Below are positions 1 to 13,117 of a DNA stretch of 64,000 nt, piece by piece; within the stretch, counting starts at the first letter, position 1; each line of letters begins with the position of its first letter. A program made the translations under genes and the position numbers. This DNA comes from Owenia fusiformis (Eukaryota > Annelida > Polychaeta > Sabellida > Oweniidae), in contig CAIIXF020000006.1 in NCBI GenBank assembly GCA_903813345.2, forward strand, positions 16,248,348-16,312,347. Direction: 5' to 3'. The notes beneath the pieces were generated by a model, which was not told where the DNA came from, ran no database searches, and saw nothing but the letters and a program-made list of their open reading frames with translations.

Positions 1-309
1 TCCTCGATGTTTTTTGAACTTTGTGAAGCGGGGTGGGCGCTTATTAGAGAGTGGGCGGTAATTACAGAGAATACGGTAAATGATTAATGTATGGCTTCTA
101 CAGCAGTCAATAGCACCTTGAGTTACAGTCAGAAGTCAAAATTGTTACATTTTAATGAGCCAATGAGAACTGAATATTTAGACTAAAGAATTAGCTAAAA
201 ATTCGTTTATATGTTTTGTTAGTTGTTAGATATATTAATGAAAGAAGAAGGAATAATGATTTGATATCAAAACATATTATATCAGACAATTACTTCATAT
301 CAATATGTC
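1..309. other. Intergenic, no gene seen
   Basis: AT-rich DNA with stop codons in all frames. I see no exon-like segment and no repeat structure. Confidence 0.5.
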
Positions 310-500
310 CAGTAAAACCTGTCTCGTCCGAATTCCTCTGAGACCAGTCAAAAATGTTCGGAGTAGCAGGTTTTCACATATCAAGGTTTTGTATATATAT
401 GTAAATCAATGGAGGATAACAAATTTGGGATCAAGAAAAAGTGTTCCCATTGAGAGGCGTTCGTGATTGTAGAGGTGTTTTGGATTTACAGGTTTCGCTG
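310..500. mobile_element. Pogo/Tigger-like MITE
   Basis: The left end reads CAGTAAAACCTGT and the right end is its imperfect inverse: its reverse complement reads CAGCGAAACCTGTAAATCC. The inside has the phrases typical of this class (AAAATGTTCGGAGTAGCAGG on one side, GAGGTGTTTTGGATTTACAGG on the other). CAGTARAACCT-type ends flanked by TA are known for pogo/Tigger members of Tc1/mariner. At about 190 bp it has no coding capacity, so it is non-autonomous. Related copies lie at 17485-17642 and 37734-38592. Family assignment is by terminal motif only. Confidence 0.6.
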
Positions 501-3014
501 TATATAAATTTAATGTGATAATCCCCCTTTATATAGTCCTATGATTTGCTCTGCTACAGGTTTTTTGGCAGCATATTGTACATTATGTATTAAATGAATT
601 TAGGTCCAAAGATTTATTATATTCAACTAAGATATATGACATGCCTGTAGTCATGAGGGGGCTCTTGGGAGGCCCCCTTCCTCCAATTTTCCCTACAGAA
701 AATTAGCAGAATTAATGGTCAAAAAAGGTATTGGTTTTGTCAAAAATGACATCAGTCAAAATTAGCATTTTTTGAATGAAATTGGCGAGCTTCTATATAG
801 CTGGTTATATGTTTTTTTAAGTTCCAGTCCAAGATGAAAAACTGGGTGAATAACCTGATTGTGACTGGCATTTAAATCACTTGCCCCCAAGATTAAAATG
901 TTTGAATTTCACTGCAAGTGTTTCTGAACATGAAAATGATCTCTTAAGACAATTGCATAATGGTATTGGAAATATCTGAAGAAGATATATCTTCATTGTT
1001 TGCAGTAGGGATTCTATGATGATAGCATATTCAAGAGGCAAAGTGGATATTCAGCACCCCTCAATCAAGTCTCAGCAACTTTAAGTTACACTAAAAGGAA
1101 ATAAAAAATACTTCCAAGAAATTCTATGAACTATCATGTAACTAAATATCATGAAATCTGGAAGCTCTTGTTATGTTAATTTTCAGAGAAAACATAACCT
1201 AATGTAACCAAATGTAATGTGACGTGACACTTTAAGAATGGGGTTACCCACATTAAAAATATCATTAGAGTCCTATTTTAAATTCAAAATAGCATAAAAA
1301 GAACCATTACTTCTAAGCAGTAAAAAACAGGCTTTTAGTCAATACTCTTAATTTTACAGATATGCCAAAATTTCATGTTCTTTATTCCAATCTTACAGAG
1401 AAAATGTAAGAAAGAAGCAAGAACTCATTGAGATTTTAGTCATGTGTAAGGAGGTAAACAAACAAGAGAAACATGACAATTTATTTGACTGTTATATTAC
1501 CCAGACTAATACCCAGGTCCTCTCTCAAGATTATCAAGTTAGGCCAATATTTGATAAATATGTTTATCATCCTTGTACTCATATTGATGTACTATGTTGT
1601 ATGTATATTTAATGTGATGTGTATGAGTCTAGTATGTTTAGTTTTCACACTGTATTATCATCTTTGCACGCCCGGCCTTTCACAGACGGGAGCCGAGTGA
1701 ACAAAGATGCAGTGCTATGGAACCCAGGACACTTTAATAATATTCAAATGATAAGAATGCTATAATAGGATAGTTTCTAAATAGCAGAAAAATCAATGAA
1801 ATCTCGTGCTGCCATCTTTTATTCAGCTTTTAACTCGGGCTAGAGCTCCATTCATTTACATGCTAAAATCTTGGAAAAGTGGCTTAATTTCATGATTTAT
1901 CAAAGTGTGTTTGTTGAATCTGTATAAAACTTGAAAGATATACCACATGATGACCCTGTTTATGTACATGATGTGATTAAACATGCAAATGTTGATTGAC
2001 ATACAAATAATCCACGGATTTAAAGAATTTTAGCATTGCATCTATGGACATTTGGCCCTAGTTTTTTTAAATTGTTATAGAAAATTATTCAAATTACATA
2101 ACTGTGTAAATCAAAGCTATTAAAGGAGAAAACATTTCTTTGAATTCAAATATGCCATTTAAAAGAAGGTAATGTAAGTCATTAGAGGTCTAATATGCAA
2201 GTCTCTTAAAATCTCACGAAAAACGAGATTTAGCGAGATTTCAAAAGCTATATGGAAACTATACTATTGATCAGTCCCTGATAATGCACTCATTTTGATT
2301 TTAAGACCTACTATGTGCAAGCTTTTTATTGCTTCATAGTACACAGTACTTTATCAAACAAAAATTTTCTTTCTCGGCCTAAGTTTTGATCATACCACAC
2401 AGGACTGTTTATCCATGTTATCTCCTGTAAAAATAACAGAGGGTTAATAGAAGTTAAATTTGCAAGATATGACATTTCAGCATTTTGAAGTTGTTTAAAA
2501 CTTTAAAGTTTGAAATGTTATATATGCAATATGGTAGATAGTGTACCTGGTATAATGGAACTCAGCTAGGAACTTCATTTGATAGTCACCCTGGGCATGT
2601 TAATTTAAATATGATACTAAAGATGCATATTATTGAACATAACATCAAATTATAGAATCTCTGGAATAAAATGGATTTACATAGGTTTAGTAAGGTAAGT
2701 CATACACAGGTCATATTTCATTGGTATTCAATAATTTAATGATGAGATTTATGATCTCTTTGAGGAATTTATAGGCTAACATAAACTGTTGTTGCATTGA
2801 TTTGTAGGGTCAATTGGCAATAAAAACATAATTCGCATATGATACTACTTGAACATAAAGACGCATTATACAGAGCATACAGGATATCAGATGGCATTTG
2901 TCACCCTACCAAAGCATAAACCAACATAGGTTGCTATACAATGCTATGTATCATTGAAAAGAATCTTCCATTCTGTATGAAATATGCCCTGGAAACCTAG
3001 ATCAGACATGTATA
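501..3014. other. Non-coding stretch, no gene seen
   Basis: AT-rich single-copy-looking sequence. The open frame at 1473-1700 is hydrophobic, has no recognisable motif and lies in unremarkable AT-rich DNA. A small hairpin (AAATCTC...GAGATTT) lies near 2211-2234. I see no splice-flanked coding segment. Confidence 0.45.
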
Positions 3015-3714
3015 CATAGGCGTAGCCAGGGGGGGGGATGCGATGGGTGCACCTCTCCTCCCATAACCAATAAAAATAGAACTATGAGATAAAAGGAGAA
3101 ACAAGCTTTGAAATGCTTTTATTTGAATCTTCTATCTCAATAGACTAGATGCGAGCAGAAAAATCTTGATTTACGCCATTAAATATTCAAAATTCAGTCA
3201 AAGCGATGTTATATTTGAAATCTACATGTAAAAGTACATCTAAAAATTTGGTTTCGAAAATTGTTTATCAAGTTTGAAAATTTAATTATCTTTGAAAGTG
3301 TGACTTCTAGTTCGGGTTGATTCTCCATAGAGCCCATGTTACAAAATCACAAAAAGTGAAATATCTTTTCTTGTATTGGTCAGATAACATTTTCATTTAC
3401 TGGACATATTTTGATTTGCATAACTATTAGATACATAAGGGTTATATGAAAATTGAACCACTAAAAACAGATGTTATTTAAGTAAAGGGAACTTTCTACT
3501 ATACCTGCCATGCTATCTGACCCGAACGAGCCACCTGGTGGTGAAACTGGTAACTACCTACTCGCATCTGCGTTATTTGGAAGGTAGTTGAATCAATTTT
3601 TTTTGTAAAATTTTAGATAAATCTTATGTTTGGCTTATTTATGCCACAATCGCAACTTAACCCCTGACTGAAAACCAAAATTTTTTTGGCGATCGCACCC
3701 CCTACGCCTCTATG
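3015..3714. mobile_element. Non-autonomous hAT-like element
   Basis: The left end reads CATAGGCGTAGCCAGGGGG and the right end, in reverse complement, reads CATAGAGGCGTAGGGGGTGC, giving an imperfect terminal inverted repeat about 700 bp apart. GGCGTAGCCAGG-type ends with a G-run are typical of hAT non-autonomous elements in animal genomes. Flanks on both sides carry TATA, too simple to count as a target duplication. The interior has no transposase-like frame. Confidence 0.5.
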
Positions 3715-4888
3715 TATATTTGAAATATATTGATATACAGAACATGTAGTCATATTGATGCCCCTACCTCATAATGCTAACAAATAAACAAGGTAAAATA
3801 AGTTTTGGTTGTAAATGTATTTGATGAGCTGTCAATGACATACAAAGTATATAATTGTTATATACTGGGATGTTTTGGATATAGGGTTTATCCTGAGGTA
3901 AATATCTGTAGCTCTCTTACAGTCTTTCGGAACTAAGGTAAGATACATTTGCTGTTAAATAAACATTCTATTGAAACTAAATGGACATATTTATCTGAAT
4001 TCGAAAAAATACAATTGTGCAATAGAGTGGGAAAGATAGACCCATATCATGCTGGGTTTTTAACAACGCCGTCCTCCCATTATGAGGACGTAAATAAATA
4101 GTCATGGACGCAGAAAAAAATTGTTGGTGCGTTCTTGGGACGCATTACTCACCATAGGTTGCAAACAAATGTTATTTTATATGAAAAACGTCCCTAATTG
4201 GCGAAAACATATCAGAAATAAAATTGTCGAATGAAAAAAATAGAAAAATTATTTTAGGTCAAACGGCATTTTCTCCAAGTTTAACCCAATAAATCAAGCT
4301 TATACAACTTAAACTTAAAAAATATAGTATAACTTACCTTAATAATACTTATTTTGCTGAAACAATATGATAAAACCGGTACATTTTGGTCAAAATGTGG
4401 CCGGCTTTGCAAAAAGATTTCAATGTGAGAAGTGATATAAACACTGCCATCTTTTGGATTTAATAGTTAGTTTTTTGCTTAGAGAAATCAGTCTACACAC
4501 GTGCCATCTATATTCAGATATACAGCTATGATTACATTGAATTGCATTGACTGGGGTTTAGAATTTGACATGGGATTAAATATGATGATTATATTTAGGA
4601 TATACAAAATGTGAGAATATTAAAATTGAAATTTAGAAATGCATCAAGGCAAGCTGTTGAAAGACTTCCTGGAAATGCTTAGATTGCTCAATTTTGAAGG
4701 TATAAATATAGAAAATTTCTGTGGGGAGGCTCAGGCCCCTCTTTCATGTCTTTAGAGTTCGCTTCGCTTGCATGAATTGGGTCAATTGGGTCTATATAAT
4801 TAATGTTTTTGCAAATAATTTTTAATTTTAGGATAGAATCTGAGTATTATTAATTGAATCATAAAGTCAAGAGGTAAAGGGTATTATC
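3715..4888. other. Non-coding stretch, no gene seen
   Basis: AT-rich sequence without a recognisable coding segment or clear repeat. A GAGGACG phrase recurs around 4070-4090, but no element boundary is visible. Confidence 0.4.
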
Positions 4889-5074
4889 ATGCCACGCCCT
4901 CCTAAAGTTAAGAGGTACCTCCCAGAATGGGAAAACACATACCCCTGGCTGCAGTATGTTGCAGGCCAAGGAATGCGGTGCAGTTTATGCATCAGGGCTG
5001 GAAAGAGGAACATTTTCACCAGCCCAAATGGGTGCAAAGACTTTCAAAATGGCCTTGGATGTGACATTCTGTAA
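4889..5074 (+). pseudogene. Zinc-finger relic of hAT-type (ZNF862/KIAA1586-like)
   Basis: A 61-residue frame starts MPRPPKVKRYLPEWENTYPW, continues to a Cys-x2-Cys pair (MRCSLCIRAG) and ends in an FTSPNGCKDFQ segment. The order EW-x3-YPWL, then CxxC, then a Phe-Thr-Ser-Gly/Pro-x-x-x-Phe block is the N-terminal layout of TTF/BED-like zinc fingers in ZNF862/KIAA1586-type proteins, which descend from hAT transposases. The His-containing half of the finger is missing and the frame stops soon after. An overlapping frame at 4956-5138 suggests a frameshift. No downstream transposase is visible. I read it as a truncated copy of a mobile-element gene, by motif resemblance only. Confidence 0.45.
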
Positions 5075-8000
5075 CGCCTTGTGTATAAACGTTACTTCTT
5101 CATCATTTACACTTGTACAATCTGACCCCAGGGTCTAAATACATGCAATAAAAACATGATAAAGCAACATAAAGAATACATGTTTATTAAGTGTTTCTCT
5201 TTTTTCAATTGGGACCCACTTTTTTTGGGAGGGACCCCAAATTTTTATAACACTGGGTCCCCGGGACTCACTTTTCATATTCCCTATTGAAAACGCTGTC
5301 ATGTATATTTATTTTCAATAGAGGAATGAAATAAAAGTAAGGCTGGAGCCAAATGCACCAATAGTATATATAAGGTGAAAATGAAATGCAATTACCATCA
5401 AGGATCTCTCAGCCTGACATTGTAGTAACAGTTGACATTTTCAATTTCTGATGCATTTTTTAGCTGGTGAGCTATTGCAATCACTCACTTGTCCGTGAGC
5501 CCAGTACCCACGGTACTATTTTTTTTGATATCATCTGACATTTTGATGTCATTTGTCATGTTTACTTGTTTACTTTCTATTCCCCCTATTGTCCTAACCT
5601 TGATCTAGAAAAAGGAAATCTGGTTTGAAAAATGAAATTAATGTGACAATAACAAAAGCCAGTTTCCCTCTATATCTCTGCAGTACTCAATCAATGTAGT
5701 GGAAGATAAATCTGAAATCTGACCACTCAGGAATCTCATGTTTTAAAATATTTGAAATGCAATTAGAAATAATTGTTGTTGGAATTTAAAAATCAAGTAG
5801 CATATAGTAAAGCATAAAAATGCCATAAATTCAGACATTTCATTCAAGTTTAGAAAGAAATGTAGGGAATGAAATTTGCATGTTGATGATGGTTTGAAAT
5901 TCCCATCATTTCATAGCCAGATAGCATACCTGTTTTGATGATATTTTGATGTAGTGAGGACTATTATTATGGGAATCCATTTGAAAACTATATGAAAATA
6001 TCTGAGAAAGTATTATTCAAAGATAATTTCATTATGGTTTTAATCCATATTGTTATATTTATTTGAACATATTCTTCAAATGTTGCCATTTGTGCTTTTA
6101 ATTATTCAGACTTTTTCCTAAGCCCTTCCCCTTTATAATTCAGCCTTTAGTATCATATGTTCCATTCTAGTGTTTATTGAAGTATAGCAAAGGAACTGCA
6201 TAAAGTAAATAAAAAATGGCCAAAATAGGCAATGTTTTTGTCAACATTGCCAAATGTGTTTGTCAGCATTGGAAAATGTTTTGTCAAAATTTGCAATTGT
6301 TTGGAGAAAATTTGCCTGCCCTTGATCGTCCTGGAAAATGAAAAAGATTAGATCCACCTAGTACATCCACCCAGTCCCTAGATGAAAGCTAGCCTCAGCA
6401 AGCGTTTGATCACATGCGTCATTATATTGATTGATCATGCGAAAAAGTCTTGAGCTTACAGGGATATTTTATGAGATTTTATTACCTCACTGTAAATTGT
6501 AGTCCTAATTATTGCTGGAAGTAATCAACATTTATTGGTCATCCCTGTCAGATAGGATTGGAATTTTCCCGATCAGAATCTCACTTGATTTTTCACATAC
6601 TGTAATTCCCACAATAATTTCAATGAAGTATATGATTTTTAGTTCTGTATACTTAAGCGTGTTAATTACATGTCTGTTTTTTTGTTTCTTGCTAAATCCT
6701 CTCTTTTTGATTAAATTTGCAATTTAAAACTTGACCGGTATTAGAATTTTCATGAGGGTTAACATATGCTTGTGACAAGCAATCTTCAGATCTTGTGCTA
6801 TAGTTAAATGAAATATATAGGCAAATATAGTTAGATGAAATATATAGGCAAGAATGGTCAACATCCGTTGCTGACAATTGATATTTGATTTAAAGATTAT
6901 TGGCCCATGAATGAGATTTTGCAGTCTTTTTAACTGGGTTTTTGTTAGAAATTGGTTGTCATGGTGATATGTTATTCTCTCCATATCTTGTAAATCTAAC
7001 ATTCTAATACTCATCACATCTTGGTGTTTTTAAACTAGCTGTTATAGAGGAACTGATAGAACACTGTGATCAATCACAATGGAAATCCAAGATGTTTATA
7101 CGTCAGAATAGGGAAACTTATTTTATCTTTACAACTGTCAAATGCCTACAGAACTGTCTTATTCATACTCCTTAGAGTCTGATCAGCTATCACAAATCCT
7201 CATCCTAAAAATATTTGAAGTCAATTTCTTTTCAATTCACCAGTATTTTGGCAAATATAGAAAAGGAGAGGGGATAATCCACATGGATGCGTTGTAAAAC
7301 TTTGATTTATTGAATTTGAATGCGAACTGATAATGGTTTGTTTTTGGTAATGTGAAATGACTTTGACTGGCTTATGTGAATATTGTGTCTGATTTGAACA
7401 TGTTCTTTGATTCCGACTGGGCCCAACTTCAGATTGTTTTATACCCAAGTCATTTTTAAGTTCAGTTTGTGATAAAAAGCCAGAGAATGAGCAAGAAGTT
7501 AACTTAACATGCATGTAGACAATGTTCAAAAGTACCTAGGAATACTAAGAAATCTGGGGTTTCATGTCATTATAAGAGAGAAAATGCATGAAATAGTCAG
7601 AATCATAGTGGAATTTTTAGATGGGAATTGTGCTGATATATTCTTGCTTTGACCTTGGGATATGTCCTTGTGTGAAATGATTAATGTTCTAATCCCTAAT
7701 GACTTTAATCCCCTCAGGTAGATTCCTTGGATACAATAACACGTGTCATACCAAATATGGCGAAATACATGTAATATAGAGAGGATCAAGTATACTAAGT
7801 GTATACATGTACCAGGTTGTTCAATAAGTTCACAGAAAAATTTCTGAAATTCTCATCAACTTCTGTGTTACATATAAATAAACACCATTCAATAAGAAGG
7901 TCAATATGAAGTCCATCCAACCAGTGTTAGCTTTAGTAGGTTTTATTGTAAATATAGAAATTGCAATAACTTATTGTTCGGAACATTTTCTAAGCTAATA

Positions 8001-9720
8001 GCTAGGTCTAAATCCTAGGAATGGGAAGATCTCTTAAATTATGACATACATTTTCTAAATCGAATCAAGAAATACTTCTGGGATTTGAGAAATAAGATAC
8101 CATCATCTTAAAAATGGTTCACAACCCTCACTGGGATTGAGTATTTTTGATTATAGTGTTTTTATTTGACATCCTGCAAAGGAGATGATATCTCTCTTAA
8201 ATTGTAATTGGTTTTCAGAGTCTAATCAGTTATCTATGTAATGTGGTGCCTTTGGATTGGAATATTGAATTACTGCACACTTTAATTTGTTTTGTTTAAT
8301 TTAGCCTGTGTTTTAATTTGGTGTTTTAAAGAATTAGATTAAATACGCCCTAATATTCCCTAGAATGTATCTAGTTAGAAATCAGCATCTTATTTTCAAA
8401 TAAGAGACTTTATGAAAAAGTCATCAAACCAATGATGAATAATACAGTATGAGAGTATATGCCTATCTTAATATTGATGAATTTTCATTTGGTTAAATTG
8501 CTTGTGAATTTGAAGGAATAATGCAGACATATACAATATATACAATTTACAGACATTTTGAATGACTTAAAGGGGCAATAAGGACTGTAGAGAAATAAGA
8601 AAGTTTTTTCATTTTTTCTGAGCTATCAAGGCAACATTTGGTTTAACATCTTCTTTGACATACCTATTTTCTTAAAATGTATGGATAAATTATCAATTTC
8701 AGCATTAAGAAGTATAAATTCAGTTCAAAGCTTCAAAAAGGGGACTTCCACTTTTATATTTTTAAGATCCACCATGTTTCAAGAGGAATATCAGCTAAAA
8801 TAATGTTTATCTATGGGGTTTCTTTGTAGATAATAAAAATAGATGTTAGTCTTGATGAAATATCCAAACTTAAATATATTTTGACACTGGTCCATGATCA
8901 TTGAATGACCTCTCTGCACTAATTATTTCACCTTTAATATTCATTCTTTTGATAAAACTCCCCCCTCCCTGCATTTACTTAATACTGAAATTGCTATGCA
9001 GCGAGGCAGGGAAAACTCATTAAGAGACATGATATAATGTAGATTCTTCCGTTCCTATAATCTGGCTACACTTATTGGCCTCATATGAGGCATATTTCAA
9101 GAGTCATTTCATCTCTTTCTCCTTAAGATTATTCAAGGAAATTGACCAGCCATTTTTTAGCCAACAAATTGCTCAGAGGTCTCAAATTAGTAGTTTCTCC
9201 CTGTCAAATTATCTTATAATCGTTGATGGATTGCTTGCTTTTGAACTATTTATGTCCACATCTTAATGGTTAGATTGTTTCCAATTAATGTGTCTGCAAA
9301 AGGTGTTGACTATTTTAAAATTGTGATGTACCATAGGTAATATTTTTGCAATTGTGATATTTTCATCACAAAGGTTTTATAAGGCAAGTAGGTGACCATT
9401 TTGATTTGTATTGATTTTGTAATTGAGGCTATTGTCACGATGGATGAGGGCTTTTGCTGATTGTGTCGCAATGTATGTAGTAAATAGCCCCATTGTATAT
9501 TCTGAATACTGTATTCTGAATAGCATAAGGTTAGGATGAGATGATAGACATTAGTATCCATCAATTAAGAATATATAAGCAATGATCCATGCATTGGCAC
9601 AGTTCTGTGTTCTTGATATAGAAGCCACCTTAGACAATAAACAGAATAGAAATGGAATTGAAATGTTCCCATTTTATACATTAACATCTATGGCATAGTT
9701 TATTACCTCTTTGACTGTAA
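5075..9720. other. Long non-coding stretch, no gene seen
   Basis: About 4.6 kb of AT-rich DNA. Short open frames occur on both strands at 6.5-7.8 kb and 9.1-9.6 kb, but none has a motif, a compositional signature or splice-site context supporting it. A G/C-run patch (GGGACCC...GGGTCCC) lies at 5210-5270. A phrase near 5465-5505 (GAGCTATTGCAATCACTCAC, then GTCCGTGAG) resembles the start of dispersed invertebrate repeats, but no end is visible. Confidence 0.4.
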
Positions 9721-11553
9721 AGGCCCGGTCACACCGCCTAAACGTTGCTGGAGCGTTCCTTGAACGTTGAAAAAAATCATCAACGCTCGTAAACGTTCAC
9801 CACCGTTTAACAAAAGTTGGCATCCGTTAAAGCAACGCTGTAAACGCTCGGCCAACGCGGATGTTTCTCGAGTGGCCATCCTAACGCTCCAAAAGTTTTG
9901 AGCTGCTCAAAATATTGCGAGCGTTGAAAAAGGGACAATTTTACGCCCTGGCAAAGTTTATCACCGCTCCACCAACGCCCAGTCAAAGTTTGGCATCGCT
10001 AGACGCAAGTTCGTGGACGCTTGAATCCGCTAGACCAACGCAGAAATCTTAAACGCTGGACCACCGCTGCTTCGCCAGCGTTGCCTGGGCGGCGATTAAA
10101 CGTTGCACAAACGTCGGTGGAGCGGTTGTTAGCGTTTTATCAGCGTACATGGGGTTGTTGGAACGGTGTCGGACGTTGTCGCAGCGTTCCATGGCGGCGA
10201 TGAACTTTGCTTTGGCGTTGGTATAGAGGTGTCGGAGCGGGACGAGAATTTGGCTATAAATATGTGGAGAAATGCACCACGAGCTCTTTTGGAATCACCA
10301 TGAAACTGTCAGAATCATCGTGCAAGCTTGCTGCATCCTCCGCAACCTGATGCGCACCCGCTACCCAGTGCTCCAGAACAGACTTGTGGACCGTGCACTT
10401 GTGCACAACAAGATTGGAACGTGCAGCCTGGGGCATGGAGAGAAGGACTGAACTTGGAGGACACTTTCATTGTGCAAGGCCCCAACACAGCCTCACGCGA
10501 TGGGAAGAAGCAGCGAAACCTACTCAAGCATTGGTGCAACTCCCCAGCAGGATCGGTGAACTGGCAGGATAGAATGGTGGCTATCAACTGAACACTGTGT
10601 AGAACACTATGGAGACACTTGTGCATTTTACATTTGATATATATTCATGTCTGGCATTTCAATTTTTTGCATTGTAAATTCCTAAATTAAGCGCTCAAAG
10701 TTTGTGATTTTGGATTTTAAAAAGGTGAATTATGCGATTTTTGTTTTTCATTAAATGTTAATACAAATAGACTTTTACTGAGACCTTTATTCAAATATAG
10801 TATATACCTACTGTTTTCACGTCAAGCAATTCAATAAATTATCTGTGAATTTTCTGCGCAGCTTGTAAAATGTTGCACTCGTCATGGTATTATACAAAAA
10901 GTTGATGCGCGCACAGCAATGCAAAAATTTGTCATGCGTCATGATTATTACTTTGCTGTAAATGTTATTTGACATTGTTAAAGCAATTTGAACGTAAATC
11001 GGTTCCAAGTAATGGAAATGCAACAATTAAATTGTGATATGTTTGTTTGAAATGATATGAGAGATTATTTAAGAAAATTGTAATGTTATTCATTCTTAAT
11101 GTCATATTACATTAATAGAAGCACTTTAGATTTAAAACATTTCTTCTTTAATCCTTGAAGGACTTTTGTTAAAGTGACAAATTCCAATAAAGGTCTTTAC
11201 TCTTAAACACTTCCCACTTGAAATAATTTCCCAATGGTTATTGCAGGCTAACACCTCCACGTCAATCGTTTGGTTAACGCTAATTAATGTCAAACGCGAT
11301 ATGCTGCTAAACCAACGCTGCTGCTATTTATACCCCCGCCGAGGCAACGCTCTCATGCGCAGAACGCCGCTATACCAATGCTCGCATTACCGCTAAACAA
11401 ACGCTAGCTACCGCTCGCAAACGCTTAACCAACGCTAAGCCAACGCCCGTGTTTTTGTTTTTTTCCCCATTTTGTGCGTGTTGACGAGCGTTGATGATTT
11501 TTTTCAACGTTCAAGGAACGCTCCAGCAAGTTCGGGCGGTGTGACCGGGCTTT
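9721..11553. mobile_element. PIF/Harbinger-like DNA transposon, decayed
   Basis: The left end (GGCCCGGTCACACCGCC, then a GCTGGAGCGTTCCTTGAACG block and AAAAAAATCATCAACGCTCG) is matched by the inverse sequence at the right end over about 70 bp with few differences. The two ends are 1.83 kb apart. The interior carries the end of a Harbinger-type transposase (separate entry). Both sub-terminal regions (9,760-10,200 and 11,260-11,500) are unusually GC-rich and crowded with AACGC/GCGTT motifs in both orientations. The left flank is TAA and TAA also follows the right end, compatible with the 3-bp duplication of this superfamily but ambiguous by a base or two. Harbinger elements need a second Myb-like protein, not seen here, so the copy is non-autonomous. 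Confidence 0.8.
10272..10591 (+). pseudogene. Harbinger transposase C-terminus, frameshifted
   Basis: From about 10272 one frame reads HELFWNHHETVRIIVQACC, then ILRNLMRTRYPVLQNRLVD. This matches the VRxIVxACCxLHNLMRTRYP helix near the C-terminus of PIF/Harbinger (HARBI1-type) DDE nucleases. Around 10405-10415 the coding signal moves to another frame: PGAWREGLNLEDT, then KKQRNLLKHWCNSPAGSVNW and QDRMV, ending at a stop at 10589-10591. That tail (GAWR...QR-x-LKHYFNSPAGSVPWQD) is also diagnostic of the family. Upstream, an in-frame stop just before 10272 and GC-rich sub-terminal DNA replace the catalytic core, so the DDE residues are absent. This is a deletion derivative with at least one frameshift. 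Confidence 0.8.
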
Positions 11554-11671
11554 TAATAATTGATGGTAATTTTGTATTTTTATGCTTGTAAATCAACTTG
11601 ATACTTTTCAAATGTTATTAGGTCTATTGCTAATAGATCTTCAGTACTTCTATTAACCTTGAATGAGTAGT

Positions 11672-12535
11672 ACATGTTGCCACAGCTGTATTACATCTTA
11701 TCACAGCTGGAGTTTATCTTGCCACTGGTGTAGTATATATTGCCACAGCTGTATTACATCTTTTCACAACTGTAGTTCATCTTGCCACAGCTGTATTAAT
11801 CTTTTCACAACTGTAGTTCATCTTGCCACAGCTATATTACATCTTTTCACAGTTGTAGTAGTTCATCTTGCCACTGCTGTAGTATATCTTTTCACAGCTA
11901 TAGTTCATCTTGCCACAGCTGTATTACATCTTTTCACAATTGTAGTTCATCTTGCCACATCTGTATTACATCTTTTCACAGCTGTAATTCATCTTGCCAC
12001 TGCTGTAGTATATCTTTTAACAGCTGTATTTCATCTTGCCACCCCTGTATGACATCTTTTCACAGCTGTAGTTCACCTTGCCACAGCTGTATTATATCTT
12101 TTCACAGCTATAGTTCATCCTGCCACTGCTGTAGTACATCTTGCCACAGCTGTATTTCATCTTTTCACAGCTGTAGTTCATCTTGCCACAGCTGTATTAT
12201 ATCTTTTCACAACTGTAGTACATCTTGCCACAGCTGTATTACATCTTTTCACAACTGTAGTTCATCTTGCCACAGCTGTATTACATCTTTTCACAACTGT
12301 AGTTCATCTTGACACAGCTGTATTACATCTTTTCACAGGTGTAGTTCATCTTGCCACAGCTGTATTATATCTTTTCACAGGTATAGTTCATCTTGCCACT
12401 GCTGTAGTACATCTTGCCACAGCTGTATTACATCTTTTTACAGCTGTAGTTCATCTTGCCACTGCTGTAATATATCTGGCCACAGCTGTATTACATCTTT
12501 ACACAGCTGGAGTACTTGTTGCCACTGCTGTGAAA
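11672..12535. repeat. 42-bp minisatellite with CAGCTG motifs
   Basis: About twenty tandem copies of a 42-bp unit made of two related 21-bp halves, CATCTTGCCACAGCTGTATTA and the CATCTTTTCACAACTGTAG type. Because 42 is a multiple of three, long frames (11663-12052, 12049-12312) stay open and translate as Ser/Cys/His-rich repeats. These are a by-product of unit length, not evidence of a gene. Almost every unit has a CAGCTG or CAACTG E-box-like hexamer. Confidence 0.9.
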
Positions 12536-13117
12536 TAGAGCTGTAACTTGTAATATTAATGATTACTGTGTTTAAAAAGCCAGTGATTGCTTTATTCAAT
12601 TAAGCTGCTAATGTCTATGAAATGTATGTAATACATTGTTTTTATGTATCCCTAGAGATGTCTGGCCACATTTATTGTGATTTAAAGACCATGATCTGTC
12701 CATAATGTCCTGATTACCTGGTTTTTGTCCAAAGAAATCTGATATAACCTCCAAAGTTCCCATTGACTCCTTAAGGAGAAACTGGTCAGCCAGGAAAATC
12801 CCTATTTGGACATTTTACTGATTCAGCAAAGGAATTCGTAGAGATTAATTCCAGCCGTTATTTGTCAGTCAATATTTGTTTCATCATTATGGCTCATTAG
12901 ATCAAGATGAAATCATTGGAATCAAGGTGAGTAGCTACAGTAGCTGTGATTGCAAAGTGACAGAAAAATGCAATTGGAGCAGATGAAGAGAGCTAGTTCA
13001 TGCATGCGAAATGATATCTAAGACCTACAGGTCATTGCTATTGTGGGAGTAGAAACACAATAAGTTTCTTCAAAACACAATTAAGACAATAAGACAAAAA
13101 GCAGCTTTTAATTGTAT
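12536..13117. other. Spacer between two minisatellites
   Basis: Unique-looking AT-rich sequence; no coding segment or element seen. Confidence 0.4.

Noticed and set aside
6512-7789. Several 60-100-residue frames on both strands
   Set aside because: Random-looking open frames in AT-rich DNA; no domains, splice context or codon bias.
7811-7832. GTTGTTCAATAAGTTC as a mariner end
   Set aside because: No inverted partner or TA-bounded counterpart was found downstream.
11663-12312. Cys/His/Ser-rich frames that look like a zinc-binding repeat protein
   Set aside because: They follow the 42-bp minisatellite unit, which is a multiple of three; no gene signals.
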